This document shows, piece by piece, positions 21,250 through 32,109 of a DNA stretch of 64,000 bases; position 1 is the stretch's first letter; each line of letters opens with the position of its first letter. Under the pieces are notes generated by a model. The model was not told the origin of the DNA and did not search any database. It saw only the letters and a program-made list of their open reading frames with translations. The position numbers and the translations under genes were made by a program. The DNA lies in the NCBI RefSeq assembly GCF_914767665.1, contig NC_059502.1, positions 28,972,812-29,036,811 of the forward strand. The letters are read 5' to 3'. The DNA is from Harmonia axyridis (taxonomy: Eukaryota > Arthropoda > Insecta > Coleoptera > Coccinellidae).

Positions 21250-21827
21250 ATATCGTATCTCAACTACACAAAGAACAAGTTTATTGGCCGATGAAAGTTT
21301 TGTAGAAGTTTCAGTTAACATAATATATTAATGATTTATCATTAATTTTAAAAGCATAAAAACTCTGAAATATGAAACCTTCAAGGCTCAAGCTAGACAA
21401 TTTTTAAATTGTGTCTCATTATCCGTGGATCAATAAATATCATTGTGGTAGGCATTTTGAGGAAGCGTCATCAAATTTTAAATTATGTAAATTGAGCAGA
21501 AAACCTTTGTCAGTAATGGAGTTTGCCAGGGCAGTCGCTAGGGGGGAAACAGGGTGGGCAGTCGCCTAGGCGACAAAATTCAAGGGTGACATTTTCAAGC
21601 TTGATCAACTAAAATCACATGTATAGTACCTATTAGGTGTACAACTTTTCTTCCGGCGTCGTTTTGCAATAGATGGTTGTAACGGTAAAATAATAAAAGT
21701 TAAACTGTGTTTGCATCACTGGAGCTATGAGAACGTGCCCAACTAGGGCATTGTAGATCATCACAGATCTCACACCTCTTCATCTAGTGATAATTAAATA
21801 CCATCAGCGAACCTTCCTAGTGATGGG

Positions 21828-22694
21828 ATGATAAAGAAAATTAGCATCGAAAAAACTTTCATTACGATACTAAGTCGAAAAGATGATTGGAAAAAGGAGT
21901 CCACAATCCCAGTTCTTGAAAAGAATACCATCAAATGGTATACAGATGGTTCCAAAACCACGACGGGAACTGGCGCTGGAGTATTCTCTGATACCAAATG
22001 CTCAATATCGCTAGGCCACTGTCTAAGTGTCTTTCAGACAGAGATACTTGCAATAGAAAGATGTGTAGAAATCAACATAGCAAGAAACTATCGGAAATGT
22101 GACATAGCGATGCATTCCGATAGACAGGCTGCAATTCAAGCAATGAGCTCCCATACCATCGATTGTAAGATGGTATTGGAGAGCCGAAGAAGACTTAATG
22201 AAATGGGTAAGAATAACAGGGCCTTTTTAGTCTGGGTTCCCGGCCAATCGAGAATCAGACGGAATGAGGAGGCCAACACACCTGCCAGAAAAAGAGCACA
22301 AAGTCCTTTCATCGGACCGGAACCTTTCTGTGGCATAGACAAATGCACCTACAAGAAAGATGTAACCGAAAGAGAAAAACTCTGGTGGAATCTTCCTGGT
22401 CTGGATCACTCCAAAAAGTTTCTTCGAAACTTTGAATCTACAAGATCCAAGAACTATCTTAGTAAGAATATGCTACACCACCTCACTGGATTCCCCACAG
22501 GGCATTGCCGCCTTAGGAAACACCTTGTGGGTTGTGGTCCTTATACTATGACTAAAGTAGTTCACGGCCAAGGACAATTTAAAGATATAAAAGAACGGGA
22601 TAAAACACTTATTCAATTTATTTCCAACCCACTAAAAATGTGTGAAGAAGATGATAATTTGTCTAATCGAGTCTTAGGGTCGATGCTCACTTGA
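21828..22694 (+). pseudogene. LINE RNase H domain fragment
   Basis: The frame is open for 288 codons. It has the RNase H blocks WYTDGSKT (first Asp), QTEILAIERC (Glu) and MHSDRQAAI (second Asp). The fourth block reads WVPGQSR...NEEAN, where WVPGHSG...NEEAD is usual, so the final catalytic Asp is replaced by Asn and the His by Gln. After GHCRLRKHL, where the family continues directly into the Cys-rich tail, the sequence changes character, and the last 65 or so codons look like inserted DNA. An antisense relative of its middle part occurs inside the fold-back element at 29525-29720. Confidence 0.75.
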
Positions 22695-22975
22695 TTGTTG
22701 CAGGTACCTTCTCGTCGGTTTCGGGAACAGATGTGAAAATCTTCAATCTTCTCGTTGTCGGTGCAAATGTTGAACATATGTTGTAGTTGTAGACTGGTCT
22801 CAACTCAATTCGATCATTTGCTCTGAAATGCCGTGTTTTATGGGCATTCAGGCTGTTTTCCATTCGACCGTTAGTAAAGCCTTTCTACGGATCCCTTAGG
22901 GGTGTGGCTTTGATAATCCTAAGTTTGTATACCGAATTCTTCAGTTCTCGGAGGAATCGATAGATTCCCTACAAC
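22523..22975. other. Unassigned insert splitting the LINE tail
   Basis: About 450 bp separate GHCRLRKHL from the continuation MRMGLTENDECRFC. In related LINEs these two are adjacent. The insert has no clear terminal repeats; short similar words (AACACCTT and CAACCTC) flank it. I do not recognise its content. Confidence 0.5.
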
Positions 22976-22978
22976 CTC

Positions 22979-23191
22979 ATGAGAATGGGTCTAACAGAAA
23001 ATGACGAGTGCAGATTCTGTGGGTAGGATGAAGACACTCCGGATCACTTGGTGACGGAATGCCTCGCCATCGCTAGCCAACGCAAAACCTGTCTTGAACA
23101 CGAAACTTATAGAAGTGAGGAATTAGCCTCCTTGAAGCCATCCCAGATATTGGAGTTCATCAGAACTCTGGAACTGGAAGGCGAGCTGTAG
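22979..23191 (+). pseudogene. LINE C-terminal Cys-rich tail
   Basis: The translation contains MGLTENDECRFCG, an in-frame TAG, then EDTPDHLVTECLAI, matching the CxxC...H...C tail that closes ORF2 of Jockey/I-group elements. It ends at TAG 23189-23191. Confidence 0.75.
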
Positions 23192-23413
23192 ATCACGTTA
23201 TGGAGAGAATAGCTCTGATGGGCGGCACAATAGACCATCAGGTCGCAGTGAAACGTAACCTCCTTAATTAAATCTAATCTCTAATCTAACGGTAAGATGG
23301 TAGTCGAAATAAATAGATCGTAGATCGTAGATGTTATACAATATTTGTGAACATAACGCCATCGAAATATTAGTCGACTTGTGTCTGCATCATAAAGGTA
23401 TTATTGATTAAAA

Positions 23414-23692
23414 ATGTCAGCTTTCGAGCCAAATTCTCGTCATTGGCGGGAGTTTTCAATTTTCTTCTTTAATATGAAGAAATCTGCAACTGAAGCTCAT
23501 CGACTGCTCTCGAATACATATGGTGATGCCGCTATCAGTGAAAGAACGTGTCGAGAGTGGTTTCAACACTTCAAGAACGGTGTTTTCGACGTCGGAGACC
23601 AGCATGGCGGTGGAAGAGAGAGGAGAAGAAGAAGAAGTACAATTTATAGTGAAAAACGAATGTCATTCGTTTTTCACCAATTCGATGATTAG
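23414..23692 (+). pseudogene. mariner transposase N-terminal fragment
   Basis: The first 70 or so codons match the N-terminal DNA-binding region of mariner transposases: FNMKKSATEAHRLL, YGDAAISERTCREWFQHFKNG and FDVGDQHGGG, the usual helix-turn-helix with SExTCRxWFxRFKNGDFDVxD. The linker and the whole catalytic DD34D domain are missing. The frame runs instead into a perfect 14-bp palindrome (23649-23677) and stops at 23690-23692. It is an internally deleted or 3'-truncated remnant. Confidence 0.85.
23649..23677. repeat. Perfect 14-bp palindrome with one-base centre
   Basis: GTGAAAAACGAATG (23649-23662), T, CATTCGTTTTTCAC (23664-23677). It lies exactly where the mariner homology ends. Confidence 0.85.
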
Positions 23693-24010
23693 GATGCAAC
23701 TCCATATATTCTCTCCTTGTAACGTTCGTATTTTTATTGTTCTTCACAAAAAGTGAAAATATTTCGAATTTTTCTGCTTCTGTGTAGTGTATATTCGATG
23801 AACAGTTTCATATATCGTTGCCAACGAGATAATTCGAAAAAGGTCATTTTGAGTTTTCGCAGCCTACCACTTGAAAACTGGTTACTTAGCTTGCCAGGTG
23901 GTTCTTTAAATTTGAAACTCTGTGATACTCAGAATGAGAGAGATAGACCAAACATTTGTTATATATTCATAATCAGGGGAAAAAGAGCTAGCCCAATATA
24001 GAATAATATA

Positions 24011-24063
24011 CAGGGTGTTCCTTTTGAAAAAATGAAGTTGCAATCAATATGTTGGACACTCTG
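24011..24063. mobile_element. Very short TIR element (CAGGGTGTTCC ends)
   Basis: CAGGGTGTTCC at the left and GGACACTCTG at the right form imperfect inverted ends bordered by TA, only 53 bp in total. It may be a mini-MITE or a chance juxtaposition of two ends. Confidence 0.35.
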
Positions 24064-24069
24064 TATATA

Positions 24070-26435
24070 TTTCATTTTGTGAAATCATTTTGAAAAACAC
24101 TAGTCGATTTCGTGAAACTTTTGTAGAAAACATTTTTTTGTACCCCTTTTCAGAAACAAAGTTGAAGGGGGGTCAAATTATAGTGAAAAACCCGGTACAT
24201 ATGTAGTTTTTAAATGATGATGACCATATAGACTATGCTTCAATGATTCAATGAAAAGTTTCACAATGTTCAATGGCAAACCATATCTTCTAATTCGTAG
24301 GTCAATAGACCGTTTTGATATTCACATCGTGGACATTAATTGTATAGTTGCACATCTATGGATGATTCCATCTAGAATGTCAAATGCAGTACATGAATTA
24401 AAAATAAACACCAGTATGTCATTGTGAAATTTGGATGTAAAAAAAAGATAAAGTAATTTGAATTATTTATTTATTAACGACCTCTTTTACAGAATGTATA
24501 AATAAATTGAAATAATTTTTGTGAAAATCTTTTCATCGAATTCCTTGATTTTCAGAGAGTGATTGTGAATGGATAGCGAGGTGATTTAGATCGATATCAG
24601 AATCCTGAAATATGAATTTATAGGAATGAAAAAATTTAAAGAAGATTTTTAGGTTCTCCATCAGATATGGCGTATCTTGTTAGTTACATAATATAAAGCA
24701 AATGAGCACTCTTCAAAGTAAAATCATCAGAAGAATTGAAATGTTTCTAAACGCATTCAAAATAGAATGCGTATAACCAATTATCTTGAATTGTCTTATG
24801 TTCTTGATCAACTGAAAACGGGTGTCCCGAAGATGTAATTTGATTTTTGAAAAAAAAAATCCATTGGTCAGAGGTATATCATATAGATTTATTCCTTCGA
24901 TTGCATTGAATATAGGTAATATGTAAATTTCATCGATTTGAAAATTCTTTGAAGAACATTTCCATATCCTCACAAAAATGTAGATTTTTTTCGTTTATTT
25001 TTTCAGAGGTCATTATCAGAGGATTCTGTGGACTTGAATGTGGGGTAACATCAATATATTTCAATTATTCTATTACATATTAATTGATTTTTTCTGTTCT
25101 TCTCCGAATATCGTTTTATAGTTTCGTCACAATGTCTGTAATTTTCGAATTTTGACTCAAAAATGGTCTAAAACGATAAGGTTCGATTCACTGATGATGA
25201 ATTCATCCTGTTAATTTTGAAATTACTGAATTGATACATAAAAAATTTCAAGTTCCATGCAAAAGTTTATGTTGTACAGGTTGTTCCAAATTTGGTGCTC
25301 ACTTGAAGCATCTCGCGATCTTGGAATTGATAGGTATTTCATATTTATCTACATCCAAAACCTCAACTTCATCGGTTTTGTGTTCACGGCTATATTAAGA
25401 AATTTCTTTTCGATATCCATCTTGAATTTTCTATATTTCTGGTTACGCTATCAGTACAATTAAGCAGGAAGCTTCAAATAGTTATTCTTCATTTAGGTAA
25501 AGAGAAAATCTCAACTCGATTGGATCTGCGATCACATAATTATTGGGTAAGTATTTATTATTTATTTGACAATATGAACACCTATTCCTCATATTCAAAC
25601 TTGTCGGTTTTTGAGTCACGAAAAATTTTGCCTAAATTTTTTATTCTTCTTGAATTTTCTTAGTTCTGATCAGGTGATCAACTTGAAATTTGACATAAAG
25701 CTTCAAATTGTCATTCTACATTCAAATGCAAATTTTTATCCTGATTTGACCTACAGTTTCGAAACTAATAAGAATACAACATTTCGAACGGCCATATTTA
25801 CTCAATTTTTAGTCGGATTTTTGCTATCAACTCAACCGCGAATTACGAGATACGAACCTACCATGAATTTTTCGAGTTTCTAGGTTCGGAAAATCCAATT
25901 ACGGACGGACTGACAGAATCGAATTTGAGGAAAGATTCGTCATCAGTTGAGATCATTTCCGGCTGAAAATTAGAAAAATACAGACATTGTGACAACATGA
26001 TGGGTTAGCAGAACCGAAAGTCAAAAATTATGATTCAAGTAATACCTAAAATAGATATTCAGATTTCCAAAGAAATAAAAATACATTTCGAACCAACCGT
26101 TAGAATTTCACATTTTAGATATTTATTTTGAGACATAATAATGAAGCGATAATCTCATAATAACTGTTTTCAGATCACTCCTACGTATTTTCAGCAATTA
26201 GTTATCTAAATTTAGAACGAACGAAATGCACTGAAATAACATTTTCAGGTTTATTTGCGGTAATTCCAATTACTTACATAACTATGATATCAAGTACAGA
26301 AAATCAATCAAAACCATCTTCGAGCTTTGTCAATACCACGTTTTCCTATTCAGATCGATGCAATGTGAAAGAACCCTCTTGAATACTAATGCTTAACATC
26401 GTTCCCATTCGTATTTCTACTTCTTCTTTGACGGA
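24070..26435. other. Intergenic DNA with degenerate dispersed repeats
   Basis: No gene is supported. The part at about 25600-26030 (motifs TTTCGAACGGCCATATTTAC and ACGGACGGACTGACAGA) is similar to about 51830-52080 and, more weakly, to 36840-36930 and 45660-45730, so it belongs to an old non-coding repeat family. The short frames here carry no recognisable domain. Confidence 0.45.
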
Positions 26436-26440
26436 GTACC

Positions 26441-26477
26441 TATAAAAACGAAATTTTTCATTTCGAAGGTATCAATT
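26441..26477 (+). promoter_or_regulatory. Core promoter of gene 4
   Basis: TATAAAA at 26441-26447 and a TCAATT initiator-like word at 26472-26477, with about 33 bp to the initiator A. The start codon is at 26506. Confidence 0.55.
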
Positions 26478-26505
26478 CATTTCTATCTTCAGAAAAACTA
26501 CAATC

Positions 26506-26956
26506 ATGTTCAAATATGTAAGTACTACCTATTTATTTATATCACTTCATGAATTAAATTTTCAATCGATAACAGTTGACTTTTATTTTTGATGATTTTC
26601 ATTGTATTTTATCATATCATGCTTATTTTTCGAATTTTCATTTTCAGTTCGCTCTCTTCATTATCGTTGGGTGTGCTTTGGCCAATCCTGAGCCAGAAGC
26701 CAAGGCTACTCCTGAAGCTAAAGCAGAACCCAAACCAAGCATTATTGCTCCTATTTCTGCTCCAGCTCTAGCTTACAGTGCTGCGTATACTGCTCCATTG
26801 GCTTATAGTGCATACAGTGCTCCATTGGCTTATAGTGCATACAGTGCTCCATTGGCTTACAGTGCCCCTGTTGTATCTCCCTACGCTGCAGCATATGCTT
26901 ATTCACAATATGTTGCTTCACCATATGCTGCTTACACTCCAACTGTTGTAGTTTGA
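26506..26956 (+). CDS. Gene 4: small secreted Ala/Tyr/Pro-rich protein, diverged subfamily A member
   Basis: Exons 26506-26517 (MFKY) and 26648-26956 with a 130-bp phase-0 intron (GTAAGT to TTTTCAG). The product has 106 residues, about 20 more than genes 1-3. The signal peptide ends CALA. A PEPEAKATPEAKAEPKPS segment follows, then the Tyr/Ala/Ser tail. The extra length comes from a 27-bp tandem repeat (26789-26863) encoding SAPLAYSAY about two and a half times. The sequence links subfamilies A and B: exon 1 begins MF, as in B, while the PEAK region is as in A. AATAAA is at 26965. Secreted structural or cuticle-type role inferred. Confidence 0.85.
26789..26863 (+). repeat. 27-bp in-frame coding tandem repeat in gene 4
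   Basis: Units 26789-26815 and 26816-26842 are nearly identical, followed by a partial third to 26863. They encode (S/T)APLAYSAY and sit in the low-complexity tail, the likely site of length changes between alleles. Confidence 0.85.
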
Positions 26957-26974
26957 ATTAACTTAATAAAAAAT

Positions 26975-27527
26975 AATTGATTGTTAAAACTGACTTTTTT
27001 TATCGATCTGCAAAAATTTACCCTCTACATGATTACAGAGTGGTTTGAAAACGATGTGGAATCAATCTCAAGAACTACAGCTATGAAGAGATATTTTGAA
27101 TATAATCTGGTTGTTATACTGCAAGTTTCCCACATGTTTCCACACAAACATAAGTTTATATTATAAATCAAAAACTGTCAGGTTTTATGGAAAATCTACC
27201 CAAATAATGGTTTGCTTCATAGCGCTAGCATCAAGAATGTTAGGAGTCGGATGAAAACGAAAAATTACAATTTTCGTTCATATTTCCAAAGTGAAAAGAA
27301 TTTCCAACATTCAGTTTCTTTCGCTTATTCGTTTGTCGTAAAATGATATTGAAAATTCAATTGTTTAGACATTGAAATACTTTAATGAAAGCATATACCC
27401 CTTATTCATTAATCAGTATAGTACTCGGTGATAGGACATAGAAACATAGCCTGTGACAAGTTTTGATTTCAGAAGTCATTTTATTGAAATGGTATTAATT
27501 TTATAATTATATTTTGAATTGCTATAC
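26975..27527. other. Intergenic DNA between gene 4 and the ATP synthase e gene
   Basis: I see no gene or named repeat here. There is no obvious TATA box before 27528. Confidence 0.4.
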
Positions 27528-27752
27528 ATGGACATTTCCAAGTTACCAAATCCAGTTAAGGTTCATCCTCTTATCAAATTTGCCCGATACGCTCTACTCG
27601 TAGCTGGTATCTTTTATGGAGGTGCGAAGCAGAAAGCTTTCGAATTGAAAGAGAAAATAAGGAGAGAAAGGGAAAGAAAGAGAAGATGTCTTCTAAAAGA
27701 ACAACAGAGGAAAGATTTTTTCATCAGAGGAACTCCTGAGTCCTTCATTTGA
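27528..27752 (+). CDS. Probable mitochondrial ATP synthase subunit e
   Basis: A single 74-codon frame without intron. Subunit e is a small inner-membrane protein of the Fo part of mitochondrial ATP synthase that helps dimerise the enzyme. The N-terminal block VKVHPLIKFARYALLVAGIFYG matches the family pattern (V-x-V-S-P-L-I-K-F-G-R-Y followed by one hydrophobic helix), and the helix carries the GxxxG-type motif (GIFYGG) used for dimer contacts. The remainder is a highly charged Lys/Arg/Glu helix (EKIRRERERKRR), as in the family, which is usually 70-80 residues. ATG 27528 is chosen because the N-terminus then has the family length; there is no ATG upstream in frame. Lack of an intron could mean a retrogene. 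It is unrelated to the neighbouring secreted-protein genes. Confidence 0.7.
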   Translation: MDISKLPNPVKVHPLIKFARYALLVAGIFYGGAKQKAFELKEKIRRERERKRRCLLKEQQRKDFFIRGTPESFI

Positions 27753-27759
27753 AGATTTG

Positions 27760-29255
27760 AAGGTTTTTTATCTTATACAACAGTTTCAGTTTTTAATCGG
27801 ATTTAGTGATATGTAGAACTTCATTTTATAATAATATTTATACAGAAAAATGAAGAATTTTTCATTCTGAAAATAATTCCATGAATACAGGGCGTATAGG
27901 AACAACTCTACTAGAATTTTTATAACAAAAACGAAAACTTAAATGTATTGTGCTTGTTCTAGTACCTACATAACATGAGTATCCTATAGTTTCGGAACAA
28001 CTGAACCGACAAGAGACTTTAGGTATTGATATGAAATTTCCATAGAAAATTCTTGAACAATATTGAAAAAAAAAACTTAAAGTAATTCACTGACAACAGA
28101 AATGAAAATGCCCAATTTTTATATCTTATACTCATACTCTCCATGAAATTCTGAGTTCGAAATACCCCCCTTGTCAACCTCTATTTTGTAGTCCTACTTT
28201 TTGACGTAGGCAACTTTTATGGACAATTTTTATGAACATAATGATTTTAACTAAAGATTATATCTTGAAAACTGTTCAGGATAATTGTACGATTCATTTT
28301 TTACTGAATTCCCAGAAATGCTTCTGATTGTCTGTCGAATTCTTCGCTCTTTAGCACGGTTCCTCTTTACTCTGTTTCTATATTCGTTTTTTTTTTGCCA
28401 TGAGCATAAGAACCTTCAGTATTCCTCTAAAATTTTAGTATATCAAATCGTTACCCCATTTTTTGCAAAGTTAAACATTGAAAACGTACACAGAGCAAAT
28501 ATCAACAACCCGTGTTGTCGAAGGGCATCATTACTGTGATAATTATCGTTATTCACCATAAAATTATTGGATTCTGACAAAAATTATCATAAAGGTACAT
28601 ATATTTTCCCTAAATTAAATTTAAGTCCTCTGAACTTTGAGGCTTTAAAATACTGATTTACTAATAAGTATAAATCAGATAATTCACGCATCTATACAAA
28701 AAGTTTAATTCGAAAAAATATATCAAAATAAAGAATCCCTAGCATTGTTGAAATAATATTATTGAATGTTTTTTACAAATAGAAAAATCTTCTTATACTG
28801 TGCAATTATAAAACCCAATACCTTTCGACTGAAGTAAAGTTGCAAACACATTTTGACTTAATTTTTTTGATAAATATGTAGTCTTTTCCGTAACAATGCC
28901 ATGACTTTTATCGGTGTGTTTATTTCGAATGTACAGGATGTCCCAAATTCGATTCTAACTGAAAGCATTTCGAGAACTATAAGAGGGCCTATTTTTTCAC
29001 ATGCTAATAAATAAATTTATATGGTACCTACTTATACTAGATAATAGAAATCAATTACCGTTTTATAGATAGTATAGGGGAGAGTGACCTATATTTTTTA
29101 ACGCAGTTTTTACCTCAATTTTTTTGAAAAGCATCGCTTTTCACTTGATTTAATTAAACTCAATATCTCTAAAACGGGTTATATTTTTGAAAAACCGATG
29201 CTTTTGCTTTCATATGAGGTGTCTTATCAGACACTTCGTCTGCCTCGTCTCGGGC
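27760..29255. other. Intergenic DNA, nothing recognised
   Basis: No gene is supported. A transposon-end-like TACAGGATGTCCCAAATTCG lies near 28933. The 84-codon frame at 28285-28539 shows no known domain. Confidence 0.4.
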
Positions 29256-29257
29256 AA

Positions 29258-30040
29258 CTACACCTTTTTCAGTTGTAATTCAGAAAATCAATTTCAGAAA
29301 CGGGAACATGTATTTCAGAATAGGAATATGTAATTCAGAAAAGAGAAATTGAATTTCAGAAAAGAGAAATTGAATTTCAGAATAGTTAATTTAATTTCAG
29401 ATAAACGAAATTGAAATTCAGAATAGTGAATTGAAATTCAGAAAAGGAAAATTGTATTTCAGAAAAGAAAAATTGTATTTCAGAAGTTATCAATTCAATT
29501 TACCTTTTGGACCTTGCAGTTTTAAAGTTCCGAAGGAACTTTTTGGAATGAATCATTCACGGAAGATTCCTCCAGAGTGCTTCTCTTTCAGTTTCTTCCT
29601 TCTCCAGAAACTCTTTCTTATAGGTGCATTCGCCTACACCACAGAAAGGTTCTAGGACAGTAAGTGGCGTTTGAGCTCCTTTTCTGGCTACAAGTGTGTT
29701 AGTCTCTTCGTTTCCTTTGAAATTCTGAATTACAATTTCTTATTTCTGAATTACAATTCCCTTTTTCTGAATTACAATTTCCTATTTCTGAATTTGAAAT
29801 CACCAAATCTGAATTCCAATTTATATTTTCTGAAATCAAATTTACCCTTTCTGAATTACATATCACTATTCTGAAATTCAAATTACCGTTTCTGAATATA
29901 AAGTTCTTATTCTGAATTACAATTTCCATCTTCTGAAATTCAATTTACTATTCTGAATTACAATTTCCATATTCTGAAATTCAATTTACTTTTCTGAATT
30001 ATATTTTACGTTTTCTGAATTACAATTGAAAAAGGTGTAG
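29258..30040. mobile_element. Fold-back (FB-like) element: inverted arrays of CTGAATT repeats around a LINE fragment
   Basis: The ends CTACACCTTTTTCAGTTGTA (29258) and its inverse, ending AAAAAGGTGTAG at 30040, are inverted repeats. Inside each arm runs an array of degenerate units of roughly 20-24 bp. On the left the units are of the form TTTCAGAA(T/A)AG...AATTGAA (29275-29490). On the right they are the opposite orientation, TTCTGAATTACAATTTCC (29725-30025). The core (29525-29720) is an antisense piece of the same LINE RNase H region seen at 22290-22440. Long inverted repeats built of short tandem units define fold-back transposons. Confidence 0.7.
29525..29720 (-). pseudogene. LINE RNase H-region fragment in the fold-back core
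   Basis: The - strand matches 22290-22440 in order: GCCAGAAAA(A/G)GAGC, AACCTTTCTGTGG, AATGCACCTA(C/T)AAGAAAGA, TGGAATCTTCC-like and TCCAAAAAGTT(T/C)CTTC. It has small gaps, notably about 15 bp extra at AGTTTCTGGAGAAGG. Confidence 0.75.
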
Positions 30041-31720
30041 TGTAACATTCGCCGAGAGTTACGCTAACCACATAGGGAACAGAGTTGTCTCGCGCGTCTC
30101 CGTACTCTAATGCATTAGACCTACACTGTGTCCGTAAAGTATGGAACAAATTCATTTTTAGCTAAACAGACCATTTTAAGAAATAATCCTGAAACACGTC
30201 GATTTTTTATTTTACTTTACTGTATTTTAAAACAATAATCTAATATACAGGGTGAATGACTTTCGAGTAATGACGTCACCGTCATTTTTTTTTAATGAAA
30301 CCTCCCCATTTTGTCTCAATTTTCTGATTACTCTAGCTGAGCGTAAAATCATTGAACGCAATGCACTACCCATGTCAACCTAGCTTAATGGATTAGAGCA
30401 AACTGATTGCGCTAGTCCTATAGGAACGGAAAAATGCTTCCCGGAACTATTGTGATAGTAATATGAAACATCTACATCTAGCACAACGTGATAGTGCGAT
30501 AGTATCGAGTAGTTTATAAGATGTTAGTTCCTGCGATAGTCACTATCACGATAGTGCTATCGTGATAGCACTTTCTTCGTGGAAATGAATTTCATACGAA
30601 TGCATACCTTCTTGATGCTTATAGGCATTACTACATTTCTTTGGCAATATTTTCTCTATGTTCATCGTTAAATACAAAAAAAGTCCATGAACTCGAATAA
30701 AAACTTTCAGTTTCCTCTTCCTGGTTATTGATAGGTATCTCACCGATACTCTCAAACACATTGAATTTTTTAATCTACAAGAGAACACGATTCGGTTACT
30801 ATTGTCAGTTCAATCAACTTTTGCAGATAATACTTCCCCTTCGAACGTATTGTAGATCATACGGCTTCTGGAGATTCACAAAATCCAATATAAATAAAAT
30901 GCGCCGAAAGTTAAAGTTCAACGAACTCCACCCGTAAGGAAGAGATTTGGGGCACCAGCCAAGATTGAAATGTAATAACTCACTTTTCCTTTTTCGCTTG
31001 GAATATTTCCAAATTCGTCTTTCATTTGGTATATTCTCTGGTTAGAGTGAGAACCTAAGTCGGTTGTCTGATGGGTTTCAAATGAGTTTCATTGAGATCT
31101 AGATATTACATTTCTTCCTTATAGAAGTATCATTCATTCATCATATTACTCGCTTGAAACGAAGAGTTTTATATTACGTGTCAGAACACACAATGAGAGA
31201 TTCCAAATCTAAAAATAATATAATTTTCACATTAATCCTCTTGTTGGAGGTTCCATTCTTTCACAGAGAGTGTACATTTTTTTTCTGTTCGCAAATGAAC
31301 ACTCAAAAGAAATAGCGAACGTATACTTATATTTCTGCATAAACATTTTTTATTTACCAGCTTTTGAAGACGTCAATACTAAATAATATTGTACTTCAAA
31401 TTGTGTTGGTCTTTACCTAAGATGATGTCTAGGCAAGGCATCTTACCATTATCTACTTGATATAAATCCATTGATTAATTAATGCAGTAATGCACACACC
31501 CAAATGTTGATTTAAATTTATTAAGATTTGAAATATAACGGGTTTTGTTATATTGTAACTGATTTTTTCAGACATCGGGTTCAGTAAAATGGACTTCAAA
31601 CAATATTCAAGTAATTTATTAGTTATGCATGCATTAAATTTTATACGAAATATGCTGTATCGTATCAAATTGAGGCTTTCAGCTCGAAATCCCAATCCAT
31701 GAAATTTATTCTTATAATAC
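30041..31720. other. Intergenic DNA with short palindromes
   Basis: No gene is supported. A transposon-end-like TACAGGGTGAATGACTT is at about 30245. A cluster of GATAGTG/CTATCAC palindromes lies at 30440-30570. The short frames on both strands have no recognisable domain. Confidence 0.4.
30543..30571. repeat. Overlapping palindromes (CTATCACGATAG / CTATCGTGATAG)
   Basis: CTATCACGATAG (30543-30554) is the exact reverse complement of CTATCGTGATAG (30557-30568). A second overlapping hairpin, GTGCTATC/GATAGCAC, shares the same bases, so two alternative stems are possible. Similar words occur singly in the preceding 100 bp. Confidence 0.8.
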
Positions 31721-31724
31721 AGTT

Positions 31725-32100
31725 TATGGAAAACTAATCATATCTAATTTTTTGCTAAAAATTTGAATTTTGGGGTTTGAGATGATCTTCCTGCCTAAAA
31801 TATTTTTTGATCTCTACAACTTCCGGTTATACGAGAAACATACTACTACTTCCTTATTTCTAATGACAAACCCAGAATATTATTTCATCATTAAGTAGCT
31901 TTTTTGATGATAATTTCAGCAATATGCCATACCTTGGGTAAAATCTCAACGGTCCATGAGTTAATGGGATTCTTATGAAGGAAATGGTGGCGACGGGTAC
32001 CTACTCACATTTTTCTGGATATTTCTGCAGACAAAACTTTGTTATTTTCGATTCTGAAAATACGTAGTTTTATAAAACTGTTTGCAGTTTGGATCAAAAA
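31725..32100 (+). repeat. Dispersed repeat related to 34610-34930
   Basis: The two stretches share, in the same order, CCTAAAATATTTT, (A/T)CC(A/G)GTTATAC, TACTACTTTC-like, CAGTAATATGCCATA-like, CTTGGGTAAAA and TATTTCTGCAGA. They are similar but diverged. Both run into the fold-back arm sequence with CAAAACTCAAGATTTTCA. Confidence 0.6.
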
Positions 32101-32109
32101 CATCAGAAG

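Larger units (their letters stand above)
21709..23281 (+). mobile_element. 5'-truncated, rearranged LINE (non-LTR retrotransposon) 3' end
   Basis: The copy starts with a fragment reading CITGAMRTCPTRAL and, after a stop, TDLTPLHLVI, a stretch typical of the region before RNase H in I/Jockey-group elements. It continues with an RNase H domain (21828-22694), a 450-bp stretch that does not fit, the C-terminal Cys-rich tail (22979-23191), and a 3' end with repeated TCTAATCT before 23281. Stops, frameshifts and the internal break mean it is dead. Confidence 0.75.

Noticed and set aside
29275..30025. CRISPR-like look of the short repeated units.
   Set aside because: The units are degenerate, have no unique spacers, occur in two opposing arrays within terminal inverted repeats, and the DNA is eukaryotic.
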